NCBI GenBank assembly: GCA_036788195.1
Contig: DAIQNX010000009.1
Coordinates: 30,906 to 94,905 of the forward strand
Source: CALFXN01 sp937957815
GTDB lineage: Bacteria; Synergistota; Synergistia; Synergistales; Aminobacteriaceae
Direction of reading: 5' to 3'
Length of the DNA stretch: 64,000 nt
The notes beneath the pieces were generated by a model. That model saw only the letters and a program-made list of their open reading frames with translations, did not search any database and had not been told where the DNA came from. Positions 25,650-33,209 of the stretch are shown one piece after another; the first letter of the stretch is position 1, and every line of letters begins with the position of its first letter. Both the position numbers and the translations under genes were made by a program.

Positions 25650-26354
25650 ATGCTCCACTCCCTTTTCGAAAACATCTACGGCATTCTCCACAGCGCGACC
25701 TGGGTCGCACCCATGGCCGCATTTGCGTGGGGAATCCTGAGCATACTCCTGAGTCCCTGCAATCTTATGACGATCCCGCTCGTCGTCGGATATATCGAAA
25801 ACGACGAGGATCCAAGCCCGAAACGTGCGTTTTTCGCATCGCTCGCATTTTCGTCGGGTATTTTCGTGAACCTCGCCGTCGTCGGAATGGTTCTCACATC
25901 GAGCGGCATCCTCATGACGGATATCGGAAGAGTGACCAATTACGTCGTCGCCGTCGTCTTCATCGCGATCGGCCTCCATCTCGCCGGCGTCGTCCGGATC
26001 CCGTGGTTCATCGGACGGGGTCTGTCTGTCGGAAAAAGCGGAGGACTGAAGGGCGCCCTGATGCTCGGGCTCTTTTCCGGTCTCGCGCTGGGACCGTGCA
26101 GCTTCGCCTACGTCGCCCCGCTGCTCGCCCTCACGATGAAGACCGCAACGGCCAACCTGCCTCTCGCTCTCGCGCTCGTACTGCTGTACGCGCTCGGGCA
26201 TTGTTCGGTCATTCTCGCGGCTGGAACGTTCACGTCCGTCGTCTCGCGGTATCTGCGCTGGGGCGAGTCCGACCGTCTCGACGTCGTCAACAGGATTCTC
26301 GGTTCCGTTATCGTCCTGATCGGTCTTTACTTCATTTACTCGGCGCCGCGGTGA
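25650..26354 (+). CDS. CcdA-type membrane thiol:disulfide transporter
   Basis: The 234-residue protein has about six membrane helices and belongs to the CcdA/DsbD-beta family, which carries reducing power from cytosolic thioredoxin across the membrane. The two reactive cysteines are in ILLSPCNLMTIP and LALGPCSFAYVAP, which occur in the two inverted half-repeats. An extra cysteine is in YALGHCSVIL. It lies between the thioredoxin and arsR genes and its stop overlaps a GTG of arsR. No cytochrome c maturation genes are nearby, so a role in periplasmic reduction or stress defence is more likely. Confidence 0.9.
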   Translation: MLHSLFENIYGILHSATWVAPMAAFAWGILSILLSPCNLMTIPLVVGYIENDEDPSPKRAFFASLAFSSGIFVNLAVVGMVLTSSGILMTDIGRVTNYVVAVVFIAIGLHLAGVVRIPWFIGRGLSVGKSGGLKGALMLGLFSGLALGPCSFAYVAPLLALTMKTATANLPLALALVLLYALGHCSVILAAGTFTSVVSRYLRWGESDRLDVVNRILGSVIVLIGLYFIYSAPR

Positions 26355-26359
26355 CGGTC

Positions 26360-26746
26360 ATGGAGTCGCTTCTCGAAACGTTGAAGGCGCTTTCCGACAA
26401 GACGCGGCTCCGGATCCTTCTCCTGCTGCCCGGACACGAACTCTGTCTCGGACAGATCATGGCAACCCTCGAACTCAGTCCTTCGACCGTTTCGAAGCAC
26501 GTTTCGGTCCTGAAGTCGACAGGACTCGTAACCGACAGGAAAAGCGGGAAGTGGGTCTACTGCTCGCTCTCCGGGAATCCCGAAGGGACACCGCAGGAAT
26601 TGTTTTCCCTGATCGCCCGGGAGATCTCGAAGTCGCCGGAAGTTATCGAAGACCGGCGAAAACTCCAGAAGATACTCGAAATTCCGCCGGAAACGCTCTG
26701 TGAACGTTTCCGGACGCGAAACCGCATCGGCCGAACTATAATATGA
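26360..26746 (+). CDS. ArsR-family winged-helix regulator
   Basis: This 128-residue protein has the ArsR fold: ALSDKTRLRILLLLPGHELC, then the recognition helix LSPSTVSKHVSVLKSTGLV, then the wing RKSGKWVYCSL. ATG 26360 is taken as start; GTG 26351 overlaps the ccdA stop as GTGA and is an equally possible start. The place where ArsR proper has a CxC arsenite site reads ELCLGQ, with one cysteine, so canonical arsenite sensing is unlikely. Cysteines in the wing and near the C-terminus could support redox or metal sensing. It probably represses its own operon at 25177-25194. The C-terminal 45 residues are longer than usual. Confidence 0.88.
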   Translation: MESLLETLKALSDKTRLRILLLLPGHELCLGQIMATLELSPSTVSKHVSVLKSTGLVTDRKSGKWVYCSLSGNPEGTPQELFSLIAREISKSPEVIEDRRKLQKILEIPPETLCERFRTRNRIGRTII

Positions 26747-26785
26747 AGACGGTCGATTCTATCAGAATCTCAGGGAGGGAACTCT

Positions 26786-27337
26786 ATGAACGCGCTGTAC
26801 GTCATTCTCGGAATTCTCGTCGTGATCGTCCTGTGGGGAATATCGATATACAACGGCCTCGTCCGCCTGTTCAACCTGAAGGACGAGGCGTGGAGCGGCA
26901 TCGACGTCCAGCTCAAGCGACGCGTCGACCTGATCCCGAACCTCGTCGAAACGGTCAAGGGGTATGCGGCGCACGAAAAGGAAGTTTTTCAGAAGGTGAC
27001 AGAAGCCCGTTCCGCGATCATGAAATCGTCGTCGGTCGAGGAGAGGGTTCAGTCCGAGAACATGCTTACGCAATCGCTCCGATCCCTTTTCGCCGTCGCC
27101 GAAAACTACCCTGAACTCAAGGCGAACGAGAACTTCCTCGACCTCCAGAAACAGCTCGCCGCCGTCGAGGACGATATCCAGATGTCACGAAGGTACTACA
27201 ATGGCGCGGCGCGGGAGTACAACGTGGGCATCGCGAAGTTCCCCCACATTCTCGTCGCGAGGAACCTCGGCTATGTGAAGGCGCCCTACTTCGAAGCCGA
27301 AGAACAGGATCGGGTCGTTCCGAAGGTCACCTTCTAG
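26786..27337 (+). CDS. lemA: LemA-family protein
   Basis: The 183-residue protein begins with one membrane helix (about residues 3-22, YVILGILVVIVLWGISIY). The cytosolic or periplasmic helical LemA domain follows, with VDLIPNLVETVKGYAAHE and the C-terminal signature MSRRYYNGAAREYN. LemA proteins are widespread; their biochemical role is not settled. ATG 26786 has AGGGAGGGAA upstream and a TATAAT box lies at 26737-26742, overlapping the arsR stop. The companion TPM-domain gene often found after lemA is missing; the next 220 bases have no gene. Confidence 0.93.
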   Translation: MNALYVILGILVVIVLWGISIYNGLVRLFNLKDEAWSGIDVQLKRRVDLIPNLVETVKGYAAHEKEVFQKVTEARSAIMKSSSVEERVQSENMLTQSLRSLFAVAENYPELKANENFLDLQKQLAAVEDDIQMSRRYYNGAAREYNVGIAKFPHILVARNLGYVKAPYFEAEEQDRVVPKVTF

Positions 27338-27558
27338 CCTTCCGGGGAAAATCTCGCTTCTTTTTCAGGATCGTCGCCGCGCTCGAGGTCGGGAAGGATA
27401 TATCCCCTCACAGTACGCCGGTGATTTTCGGGAAGCACATTCAGCGCGGGTCTCTTTTTCTTCTTGTGTCCGACTTTTCGGGATTCGTCGTGTCGACCCG
27501 GACCGCTCCGGAGTCGGCACCGGGGAGCGACGGTTCTTCCGGCGGCTGTGGCGGGGTT

Positions 27559-27597
27559 AAAAAACGGGGAGCGGGATGTCCGTCAATCCCGCTCCCC
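27559..27597 (-). terminator. Intrinsic terminator of the small RNA
   Basis: On the minus strand a perfect 12-base-pair stem (GGGGAGCGGGAT / ATCCCGCTCCCC) with an 8-base loop TGACGGAC is followed by G and six T. Confidence 0.92.
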
Positions 27598-27760
27598 ATG
27601 CCTCACTACTCTCGTTTCCATTCCGGAAACTTTTGCGGACCACGCTGCCGGTCCGTTGCACGTGTTCCTATTGAGTTGGAATTCCCTGAGGTTTGATCAG
27701 CCGCATTCGTTTCATTCCCGCAGATCCCCCCTCGCAATCGGGTTGATGCCCGTTCTTTAC
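27560..27760 (-). ncRNA. Candidate structured small RNA of about 200 nt, class unknown
   Basis: A free-standing transcription unit lies in the 470-base gap between lemA and the DUF72 gene. It has a near-consensus promoter and a strong terminator, with no credible open frame on that strand. Inside it are hairpins CGGACC-N8-GGTCCG and GTTTCC-GGAAT-GGAAAC, a possible CTGA/TCAG hairpin, and a long-range pairing CCTCA/TGAGG. GGA appears about ten times, including once in the GGAAT loop and once in the terminator loop (ACGGAC). This resembles CsrA-binding decoy RNAs; the size and strong promoter would also suit 6S RNA. No RNase P, tmRNA or SRP signature is seen. The remaining gap, 27338-27559, shows nothing I recognise. 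Confidence 0.6.
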
Positions 27761-27766
27761 GACTGA

Positions 27767-27795
27767 ATTATACCTCTGTTCTGTTAATTTGGCAA
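27767..27795 (-). promoter_or_regulatory. Near-consensus promoter of the small RNA
   Basis: On the minus strand TTGCCA (27795-27790), exactly 17 bases, then TATAAT (27772-27767). Eleven of twelve bases match the sigma-70 consensus, which makes it the best promoter in the window. Confidence 0.85.
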
Positions 27796-27808
27796 GTTCT
27801 GTGCCGCC

Positions 27809-28789
27809 TCAGTCTCCGCCCGCAGGACCAGAAACATTCTCCGCTCCTCGTCCGGATTCGCCGAAGTCGAGATGTCCCTGCAAATCGAGCGGATCGCGGC
27901 ACTCTCCACCGAGAAGACATCGCATCGTCGCCGCGTTTCGCACCGCATAGTCCCGAAAGCAGTTGTTGAACATGACGAAGAGTCGTTCGACCCGGTCCGA
28001 AAGAGAGAGAAGTTCCCTGCCCCATGCCGTGAGTTCCGTCGAGTCGTAGGCATATCGGAATTTTTCCGCGACGGGAACCGCTCCCTTCTGCCACGCCACG
28101 CGGTTTCGTCCATGAAAGCGGATTACGGCCCCCCAATCCGCAGTGACATGGATCTGCGGAGGGACCGTCCAGCGGAGCTGTGGCTCGTCGACTACGACAT
28201 ACGCGAGATTTCCCTCCCGCAGGGTTTCGAGGAATCTCTCCCGAACCCCGGGTTCGAGCCATGAGCGATGACGGACTTCAAAAGCGGCACGGAAGGGAGG
28301 CGTCACTTCGGCGACGCGGCGGACATAGCGCAGGGCGTCTTCAGAATAGCGAATCCACGGTGGAAGCTGAAAAAGGAGATACCCCATACGCTTCGCCTGA
28401 TGCAGCGGTTCAAGCACCTGGGCGAAGGAGTTCCACACTTCGCCCCGGACATCCTTCGGAACATCCTTCAACGTCACCCGGTCGGAGTCCGTACCGGACA
28501 CCATGGCGCGAAACTGTTCCGGAATACTCGAACGGCGGACGTCGTGGTACGTGAAAAGCCCCCACACCTTCACGTTGAAGAGAAAACCGGGAGGTGTCCG
28601 GGCAATCCAGCGGAATATCCGGGTGCGGTCAGGGAATGCATAGAACGTACTGTCGACCTCGACCGTCGTGAAGTTCGAGGCGTAATATCGCAGCAACGCG
28701 GCCGGGGTCTTCGTTCCGCGCGGATACCATCCGCTCCGCAGCAACGTCGCGTCCGTCCACGAACACGTTCCGACCCGGACGTCTCCCAT
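27809..28789 (-). CDS. DUF72-family protein
   Basis: The 326-residue protein is a DUF72 member, a TIM-barrel family of unknown enzymatic activity. Signatures are the N-terminal VRVGTCSWTD, NFTTVEVDSTFYAFP, PPGFLFNVKVWG, LLFQLPPW, AAFEVRHRSWL and the C-terminal FVMFNNCFRDYAVRNA. The domain spans about residues 4-290; the last 30 residues are a low-complexity, glycine-rich tail. It starts 11 bases after the end of the unknown gene at 28801, so the two are likely one operon. Confidence 0.92.
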   Translation of the reverse strand: MGDVRVGTCSWTDATLLRSGWYPRGTKTPAALLRYYASNFTTVEVDSTFYAFPDRTRIFRWIARTPPGFLFNVKVWGLFTYHDVRRSSIPEQFRAMVSGTDSDRVTLKDVPKDVRGEVWNSFAQVLEPLHQAKRMGYLLFQLPPWIRYSEDALRYVRRVAEVTPPFRAAFEVRHRSWLEPGVRERFLETLREGNLAYVVVDEPQLRWTVPPQIHVTADWGAVIRFHGRNRVAWQKGAVPVAEKFRYAYDSTELTAWGRELLSLSDRVERLFVMFNNCFRDYAVRNAATMRCLLGGECRDPLDLQGHLDFGESGRGAENVSGPAGGD

Positions 28790-28800
28790 AGGCGTCGTCC

Positions 28801-29952
28801 TCAGACCAGGGATGGAAGGATCCCCTCGAGGAATCTTCCGACCGACGCGATCCAGCGACTGAAGGACATGGCGGAAAAGAGATTCGCGATCGAGTCGTAT
28901 TCATCCCGTGCCCCGCCGAAAGAGTCCGCGTCGCAGATTCTTTCGTAGGTTTCAGACGGCATTTCGAGGACAATGTCGCCATCGTGACGGTTTGTGAGTT
29001 TTTCGGGAACCGCGACAACCGCGAATCGTCCGTCCTCCTCGCGCGAGCAAAGCGTCACCTTGTATTCGACTGGTCCGAGAGCCCCCTCGGAGAACGGAAT
29101 GCGTCGGGTCCTGACGTACCCCCGCTCCCGGAGAACATCGTATCCGTCGCGAAGGAACGACTGCGAAATATCCCCGAGGAACGACAGATGACGGGTATAG
29201 ACGACGATGTGGCGGATCATGCGGTCTGTTTCGGGGTTCCCGGCCGCCAGCACGAGATCGCGCCCGCGTATCTGTCCTTCCTGAACCATGCCCCAGAGAG
29301 TCGCGGCAGTCTCCGACAGGTCCTCGAAATTCACCGAGAATCCGCATAAAAGGGCGCCCGAGGCCAGGAGGATCGGACGGTACCAACGGGAGGGATTCGC
29401 GACGACGAGCCGACGCGTGACGCCTGTCGCCTTCAGGTGAGTCGCACCCTTTCCGTTCGTGATGGAAAGGTGGGGGGGATCGGGGAGAGCGCCGCATTCT
29501 TCGTCGGTCATCGGAAAATACGGGCGGAAAACTCCTTTCCCCTGAGATTGCGTCAGATCGGCGATCCAGAGAGTACATCGCTTGGTTTCCGGAAGGAGCG
29601 ACAGTTCTCCGGGATCGAAAATCGGTTTCGGCGTGTGGATGGCGTCGGAGAGGAGAATCGTCGTTCTCCAGAGAAGCGCCTTGAAGACGGGGCGGGCAAT
29701 GAACGCCGCGAGAAGTTTCCGGACGGAGGGAACGAGGTCTTCGGAAGTGAAATCGTGCGTCATTCCGTTCTCGCCCTTCATCGTCAGCTTCCGGCTCTCT
29801 TTCTCGAGCCAGGAGAGCGGACTCATCCTCTTCGTGCCGCTGATCCTGTTCTGTATGACGAGTCTGGGCAGTGCCCTGTTGCACCACAGCCCCAGTTGCA
29901 GCACGTCGTCGACAGTTTCGCTCGCGACGATGCTCCCTTTCGTGTCTTCCAC
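28801..29952 (-). CDS. Unknown 383-residue protein upstream of DUF72 gene
   Basis: I do not recognise a family. The GTG start at 29952 has GAGGAGG seven bases upstream. No signal peptide is present and no clear membrane helix, though RPILLASGALLCGFSVNF is moderately hydrophobic. The N-terminal part (to about residue 120) is helix-rich and basic. The middle holds short beta-like stretches (RRLVVANPSRWYRP, RDLVLAAGNPETD, IRHIVVYTRHLSFLG). The end, YKVTLCSREEDGRFAVVAVP, could be a small beta domain. A TATAAT box (minus strand, 29997-29992) precedes it, without a good -35 box. It is cotranscribed with the DUF72 gene. Confidence 0.75.
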   Translation of the reverse strand: MEDTKGSIVASETVDDVLQLGLWCNRALPRLVIQNRISGTKRMSPLSWLEKESRKLTMKGENGMTHDFTSEDLVPSVRKLLAAFIARPVFKALLWRTTILLSDAIHTPKPIFDPGELSLLPETKRCTLWIADLTQSQGKGVFRPYFPMTDEECGALPDPPHLSITNGKGATHLKATGVTRRLVVANPSRWYRPILLASGALLCGFSVNFEDLSETAATLWGMVQEGQIRGRDLVLAAGNPETDRMIRHIVVYTRHLSFLGDISQSFLRDGYDVLRERGYVRTRRIPFSEGALGPVEYKVTLCSREEDGRFAVVAVPEKLTNRHDGDIVLEMPSETYERICDADSFGGARDEYDSIANLFSAMSFSRWIASVGRFLEGILPSLV

Positions 29953-30114
29953 CGCGGATCCTCCTCTGCGGGCATGTTCGTTCCGGCATGTATTATACTC
30001 GCCCGATACAATGGGAGTGTATTTCTGTCAGACGGCATAACTTTCCTCAAATCGCCGCGAAGGGGAATGCCAGGTCCGGATGACGTTGCGTCTTCCGAGG
30101 CATCATGATGTCAC

Positions 30115-30143
30115 TTGTATTCTGACGTATATGGAGATATGAT
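30115..30143 (+). promoter_or_regulatory. Promoter of typA
   Basis: TTGTAT (30115-30120), a 17-base spacer and TATGAT (30138-30143). The ATG of typA is about 35 bases downstream of the expected start of transcription. The rest of the 230-base gap back to 29952 shows nothing else clear. Confidence 0.75.
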
Positions 30144-30184
30144 TGACTGTCTTTGATTCTACGAAACGGGGAGTTTGAGAACAT

Positions 30185-32050
30185 ATGCAGGACACGAGCA
30201 AGATCCGAAACATCGCCATTATCGCACATATCGACCACGGCAAGACGACGCTCATCGATTCCGTCTTCCGCGCCGCGCAGGTCTTCAGGTCGAACGCGCG
30301 CGTCGAGGAACGGATCATGGATAACAACGAAATCGAGCGCGAGCGGGGAATCACGATTCGCGCAAAACATTGCACCGTCACATGGGGAAATTATCAAATC
30401 AACATCATCGACACACCGGGACACGCGGATTTCTCGGGCGAAGTGGAACGCGTCCTTTCGACGGTCGACTCGGTGCTCCTTCTCGTCGACGCGAACGAAG
30501 GACCGATGCCCCAGACACGTTACGTTCTCATGCACGCGCTGCGCATAGGGCTGAAGCCGATCGTCTTCGTGAACAAGGTCGACCGCCCCTCTGCCGACCC
30601 TGTCGGCGCGCTCGAAAAGACCTTCGACCTGTTCATCGAACTCGGCGCGACGGATGAACAGACGGACTTTCCCGTCCTGTACGGATCCGGACTCGACGGG
30701 TGGGCGGTTCGCGACCTCGAAAAGGACAATCGCGGAGAGGGGATGAAGGCGCTCTTCGAAACAATCGTCGGCTACGTCCCTGCGCCCGAGGTTTCGCTCG
30801 ACGCCCCATTCCTCATGCAGGTCAGCACGATCGCGTGGAGCGACTACACGGGAAGGATCGGATGCGGCAAAGTGCTTCAGGGAACGATTCACAAGGGGGA
30901 ATCCTTTGTCCGGACGTCGACGCGCTGGATGAATGGCGACCGCTCCTCCGAAACCTTCGAGGTCACGGGAAAGGAAGACGCAAAGGCAAACCAGATCTGG
31001 GTCACGCGCGGTCTCGACCGTGTCGAGGTCGAGGAGGTATTCGCGGGAGACATCGTCTGGATCACCGGTCCGAAGGATATCAGCATCGGCGACACGTTTT
31101 CGGCGGCTTGTGAGGAGAAAATCCTTCCTCCGCTCGACATCGAGGAGCCGACCGTTTCAATGTTTTTCCTCGTCAATACGGGCCCATTCGCGGGACAGGA
31201 GGGCCAGGCCGCAACCCTGCGACAGATCAAGGCGCGACTGGAACGCGAGGCACAGGCCAACGTCGCGCTTCGCGTCGAGGATCTCGGACGCCCTGATGGC
31301 ATCAAGGTTTCGGGACGAGGAGAACTTCACCTCGCGATCCTCATCGAAGAGATGCGCCGCGAAGGCCTCGAATTCTGTGTATCGAAGCCCGAAGTCATCA
31401 CAGAGGAACGCGACGGCCGCGTCTATGAGCCGTTCGAACAGCTGATTCTCGATATTCCCGAGGATTGTCAGGGGGTCATCTTCGAGAAACTCTCCCGCCG
31501 CAAGGCCCGCATCCGGACGATGACGAACCTTCAGACCGGACTGATCCGGCTTGAATTCGAAATCCCGACCCGCGGCCTGATCGGCTACAGAGGGGATTTC
31601 CTGACCGACACGAGGGGACTCGGAATCATGTCATCCTGCCTGACCGGATATGCTCCATGGGCCGGAGACATCACCGGACGCGGCCGGGGAGCGATGGTAA
31701 GCATGGAAACCGGCGACGCGACCAGCTACCAGCTCGAAAACCTCCAGGAACGCGGTATGCTCTTCCTGTCCTCCACAGACCCCGTCTATGCGGGGATGAT
31801 CGTCGGCGAACACTGTCGTCCCGGGGATCTCCCCTGCAATCCGACAAAGAAGAAGCACGTCACGAACCACCGGGCATCGACGAAAGAAATGGCCGTCAAG
31901 CTGGATGTCCCGCTGAAGATGTCGCTCGAGAGGGCTCTCGAGTGGATCGAGGACGACGAACTCGTCGAGGTGACTCCGAAGTCAGTGCGGCTGCGAAAGG
32001 CAATTCTCGATTACGAGGAACGCAGAAAAGCGGGCCGAAAAACGGCCTAG
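30185..32050 (+). CDS. typA: Ribosome-associated GTPase TypA/BipA
   Basis: The 621-residue translational GTPase helps 50S ribosome assembly and stress adaptation. The GTPase domain shows G1 AHIDHGKTTLIDS, G2 with RERGITIRAK, G3 DTPGHADFSGEVER and G4 NKVDRPSADP. EF-G-like domains follow, and the BipA-specific C-terminal domain has HRASTKEMAVKLDVPLKM. The length fits the family. ATG 30185 has GGGGAG upstream. The stop overlaps the stop region of the convergent kinase gene by four bases. Confidence 0.97.
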   Translation: MQDTSKIRNIAIIAHIDHGKTTLIDSVFRAAQVFRSNARVEERIMDNNEIERERGITIRAKHCTVTWGNYQINIIDTPGHADFSGEVERVLSTVDSVLLLVDANEGPMPQTRYVLMHALRIGLKPIVFVNKVDRPSADPVGALEKTFDLFIELGATDEQTDFPVLYGSGLDGWAVRDLEKDNRGEGMKALFETIVGYVPAPEVSLDAPFLMQVSTIAWSDYTGRIGCGKVLQGTIHKGESFVRTSTRWMNGDRSSETFEVTGKEDAKANQIWVTRGLDRVEVEEVFAGDIVWITGPKDISIGDTFSAACEEKILPPLDIEEPTVSMFFLVNTGPFAGQEGQAATLRQIKARLEREAQANVALRVEDLGRPDGIKVSGRGELHLAILIEEMRREGLEFCVSKPEVITEERDGRVYEPFEQLILDIPEDCQGVIFEKLSRRKARIRTMTNLQTGLIRLEFEIPTRGLIGYRGDFLTDTRGLGIMSSCLTGYAPWAGDITGRGRGAMVSMETGDATSYQLENLQERGMLFLSSTDPVYAGMIVGEHCRPGDLPCNPTKKKHVTNHRASTKEMAVKLDVPLKMSLERALEWIEDDELVEVTPKSVRLRKAILDYEERRKAGRKTA

Positions 32051-33189
32051 TCGAGACCGTCCTTCGGCGTGTCCCGGAGGGGAATGACAAGCGAAACGAC
32101 CGTTCCGCGCCCGGAAGAGCTGGCCACCGAAAGCGTGCCGCCCGCGATCCGGGCGCGTTCTTCCATGGTTCTGAGTCCGTAGGACCCTCGCGATTCGGCC
32201 TCGCGTCTGGCCTGTTCGACATCGAAGCCGAGACCGTCGTCTGATATTCTTGCCCGGAGAGCTTCCACCCCGACCGAAAGGGCGAGACGGACTTCCCTGG
32301 CCTTTCCGTTCTTCACCGCGTTGACGACCGCCTGGTGAATGATACGGAAGACGTTGACCCGCAGTAAATCGGAGAGAATGTTTTCCTTTCCTTCGACCGC
32401 AAACCGCAACTTCGCTCCCGTCATCTGCTCGACCTGGGACGCGAGCCGTGCGAGTGCACCATGGAATCCTTCCCTGAGTCCGGACGGATTCAGACGGAAA
32501 AGAAACGACCGGACGTCGCTTTCCGTTTCCCGCAGCTCTTCCTTGAGATGATCGAGTTCCTTCCCGAGATTCGGATACTGTTCGGCATCCACGTGCTGGC
32601 GCACGAGATCCGTCACGAGACAGGAAGAAGCGATTCGCTGCGCCAGCCCGTCGTGGAGATCCCGCGCGAGCGAGAGGCTTTCCTGCTCGGCGATCCGGAG
32701 TGCAGCGGTCATCATCGTCTGACCGGAATAATCCCCCATGAATTGCTCGATACTGGTACTCATTAAATTCAGCGCGAGACGAAAGCGGTTCGCCATCTCC
32801 TCGCTCATCGCGATGAGTTTTTCGATGCGGCGCTCCTCGCGCGCGAGATCGTCGCGGGTGCGGGAAAGCATTCGCTCGCGTTCCTCGAATGTTCCCCGAA
32901 CCTTCATCAGGTGCGCGGCCTTCTCGTAGGATTCCTTTTCCAGCGCCTCGTCCCCGGAACGGGTCGCATCGAGAAGCTGCTGGCGGGAGCGCCGGTATTC
33001 CCGCTCCGCCCTGTCCACGGCGACGATGACATCCTGCAGTTCCTGCTGGATTTCCTCGCGCCTCGAACGGACCTCGAAGAGGCGGGTCATCTCCTCTTCC
33101 CGCAGCTGTCCGACGCTGTCGATGCTCGACTGAAGGGACTCGCTCACCTCTTCCTGGATCTTCAGAATCTTCTCCGCTACGTCATCCAT
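32047..33189 (-). CDS. Soluble DegS/NarL-type sensor histidine kinase
   Basis: The 380-residue protein has no membrane helix. A long N-terminal coiled coil (about residues 1-170) contains EEVSESLQSSIDSVGQLREEEM and resembles the DegS sensor domain. Next comes the HisKA_3 phosphoacceptor histidine in LARDLHDGLAQRIAS. The ATP-binding domain shows the N box around HQAVVNAVKNGK, the G1 box ISDDGLGFD and the GSYGLRTMEERARI lid. DegS-type kinases pair with a LuxR-type response regulator, but none is encoded in this window. It follows the GAF-GGDEF gene by 20 bases, so the two signalling proteins are likely made together. Confidence 0.92.
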   Translation of the reverse strand: MDDVAEKILKIQEEVSESLQSSIDSVGQLREEEMTRLFEVRSRREEIQQELQDVIVAVDRAEREYRRSRQQLLDATRSGDEALEKESYEKAAHLMKVRGTFEERERMLSRTRDDLAREERRIEKLIAMSEEMANRFRLALNLMSTSIEQFMGDYSGQTMMTAALRIAEQESLSLARDLHDGLAQRIASSCLVTDLVRQHVDAEQYPNLGKELDHLKEELRETESDVRSFLFRLNPSGLREGFHGALARLASQVEQMTGAKLRFAVEGKENILSDLLRVNVFRIIHQAVVNAVKNGKAREVRLALSVGVEALRARISDDGLGFDVEQARREAESRGSYGLRTMEERARIAGGTLSVASSSGRGTVVSLVIPLRDTPKDGLD

Positions 33190-33209
33190 ATGCCATCGCG
33201 CCTCATCTC

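Noticed and set aside
27560..27760. Reading the small RNA as RNase P RNA, tmRNA or SRP RNA
   Set aside because: The conserved sequence blocks of these RNAs (for example the P4 region, a tRNA-like CCA end, or the SRP tetraloop domain) are not present.
27421..27766. Two short plus-strand open frames in the gap between lemA and the DUF72 gene
   Set aside because: They have no ribosome site or coding character and lie across the minus-strand promoter, hairpins and terminator of the small RNA.
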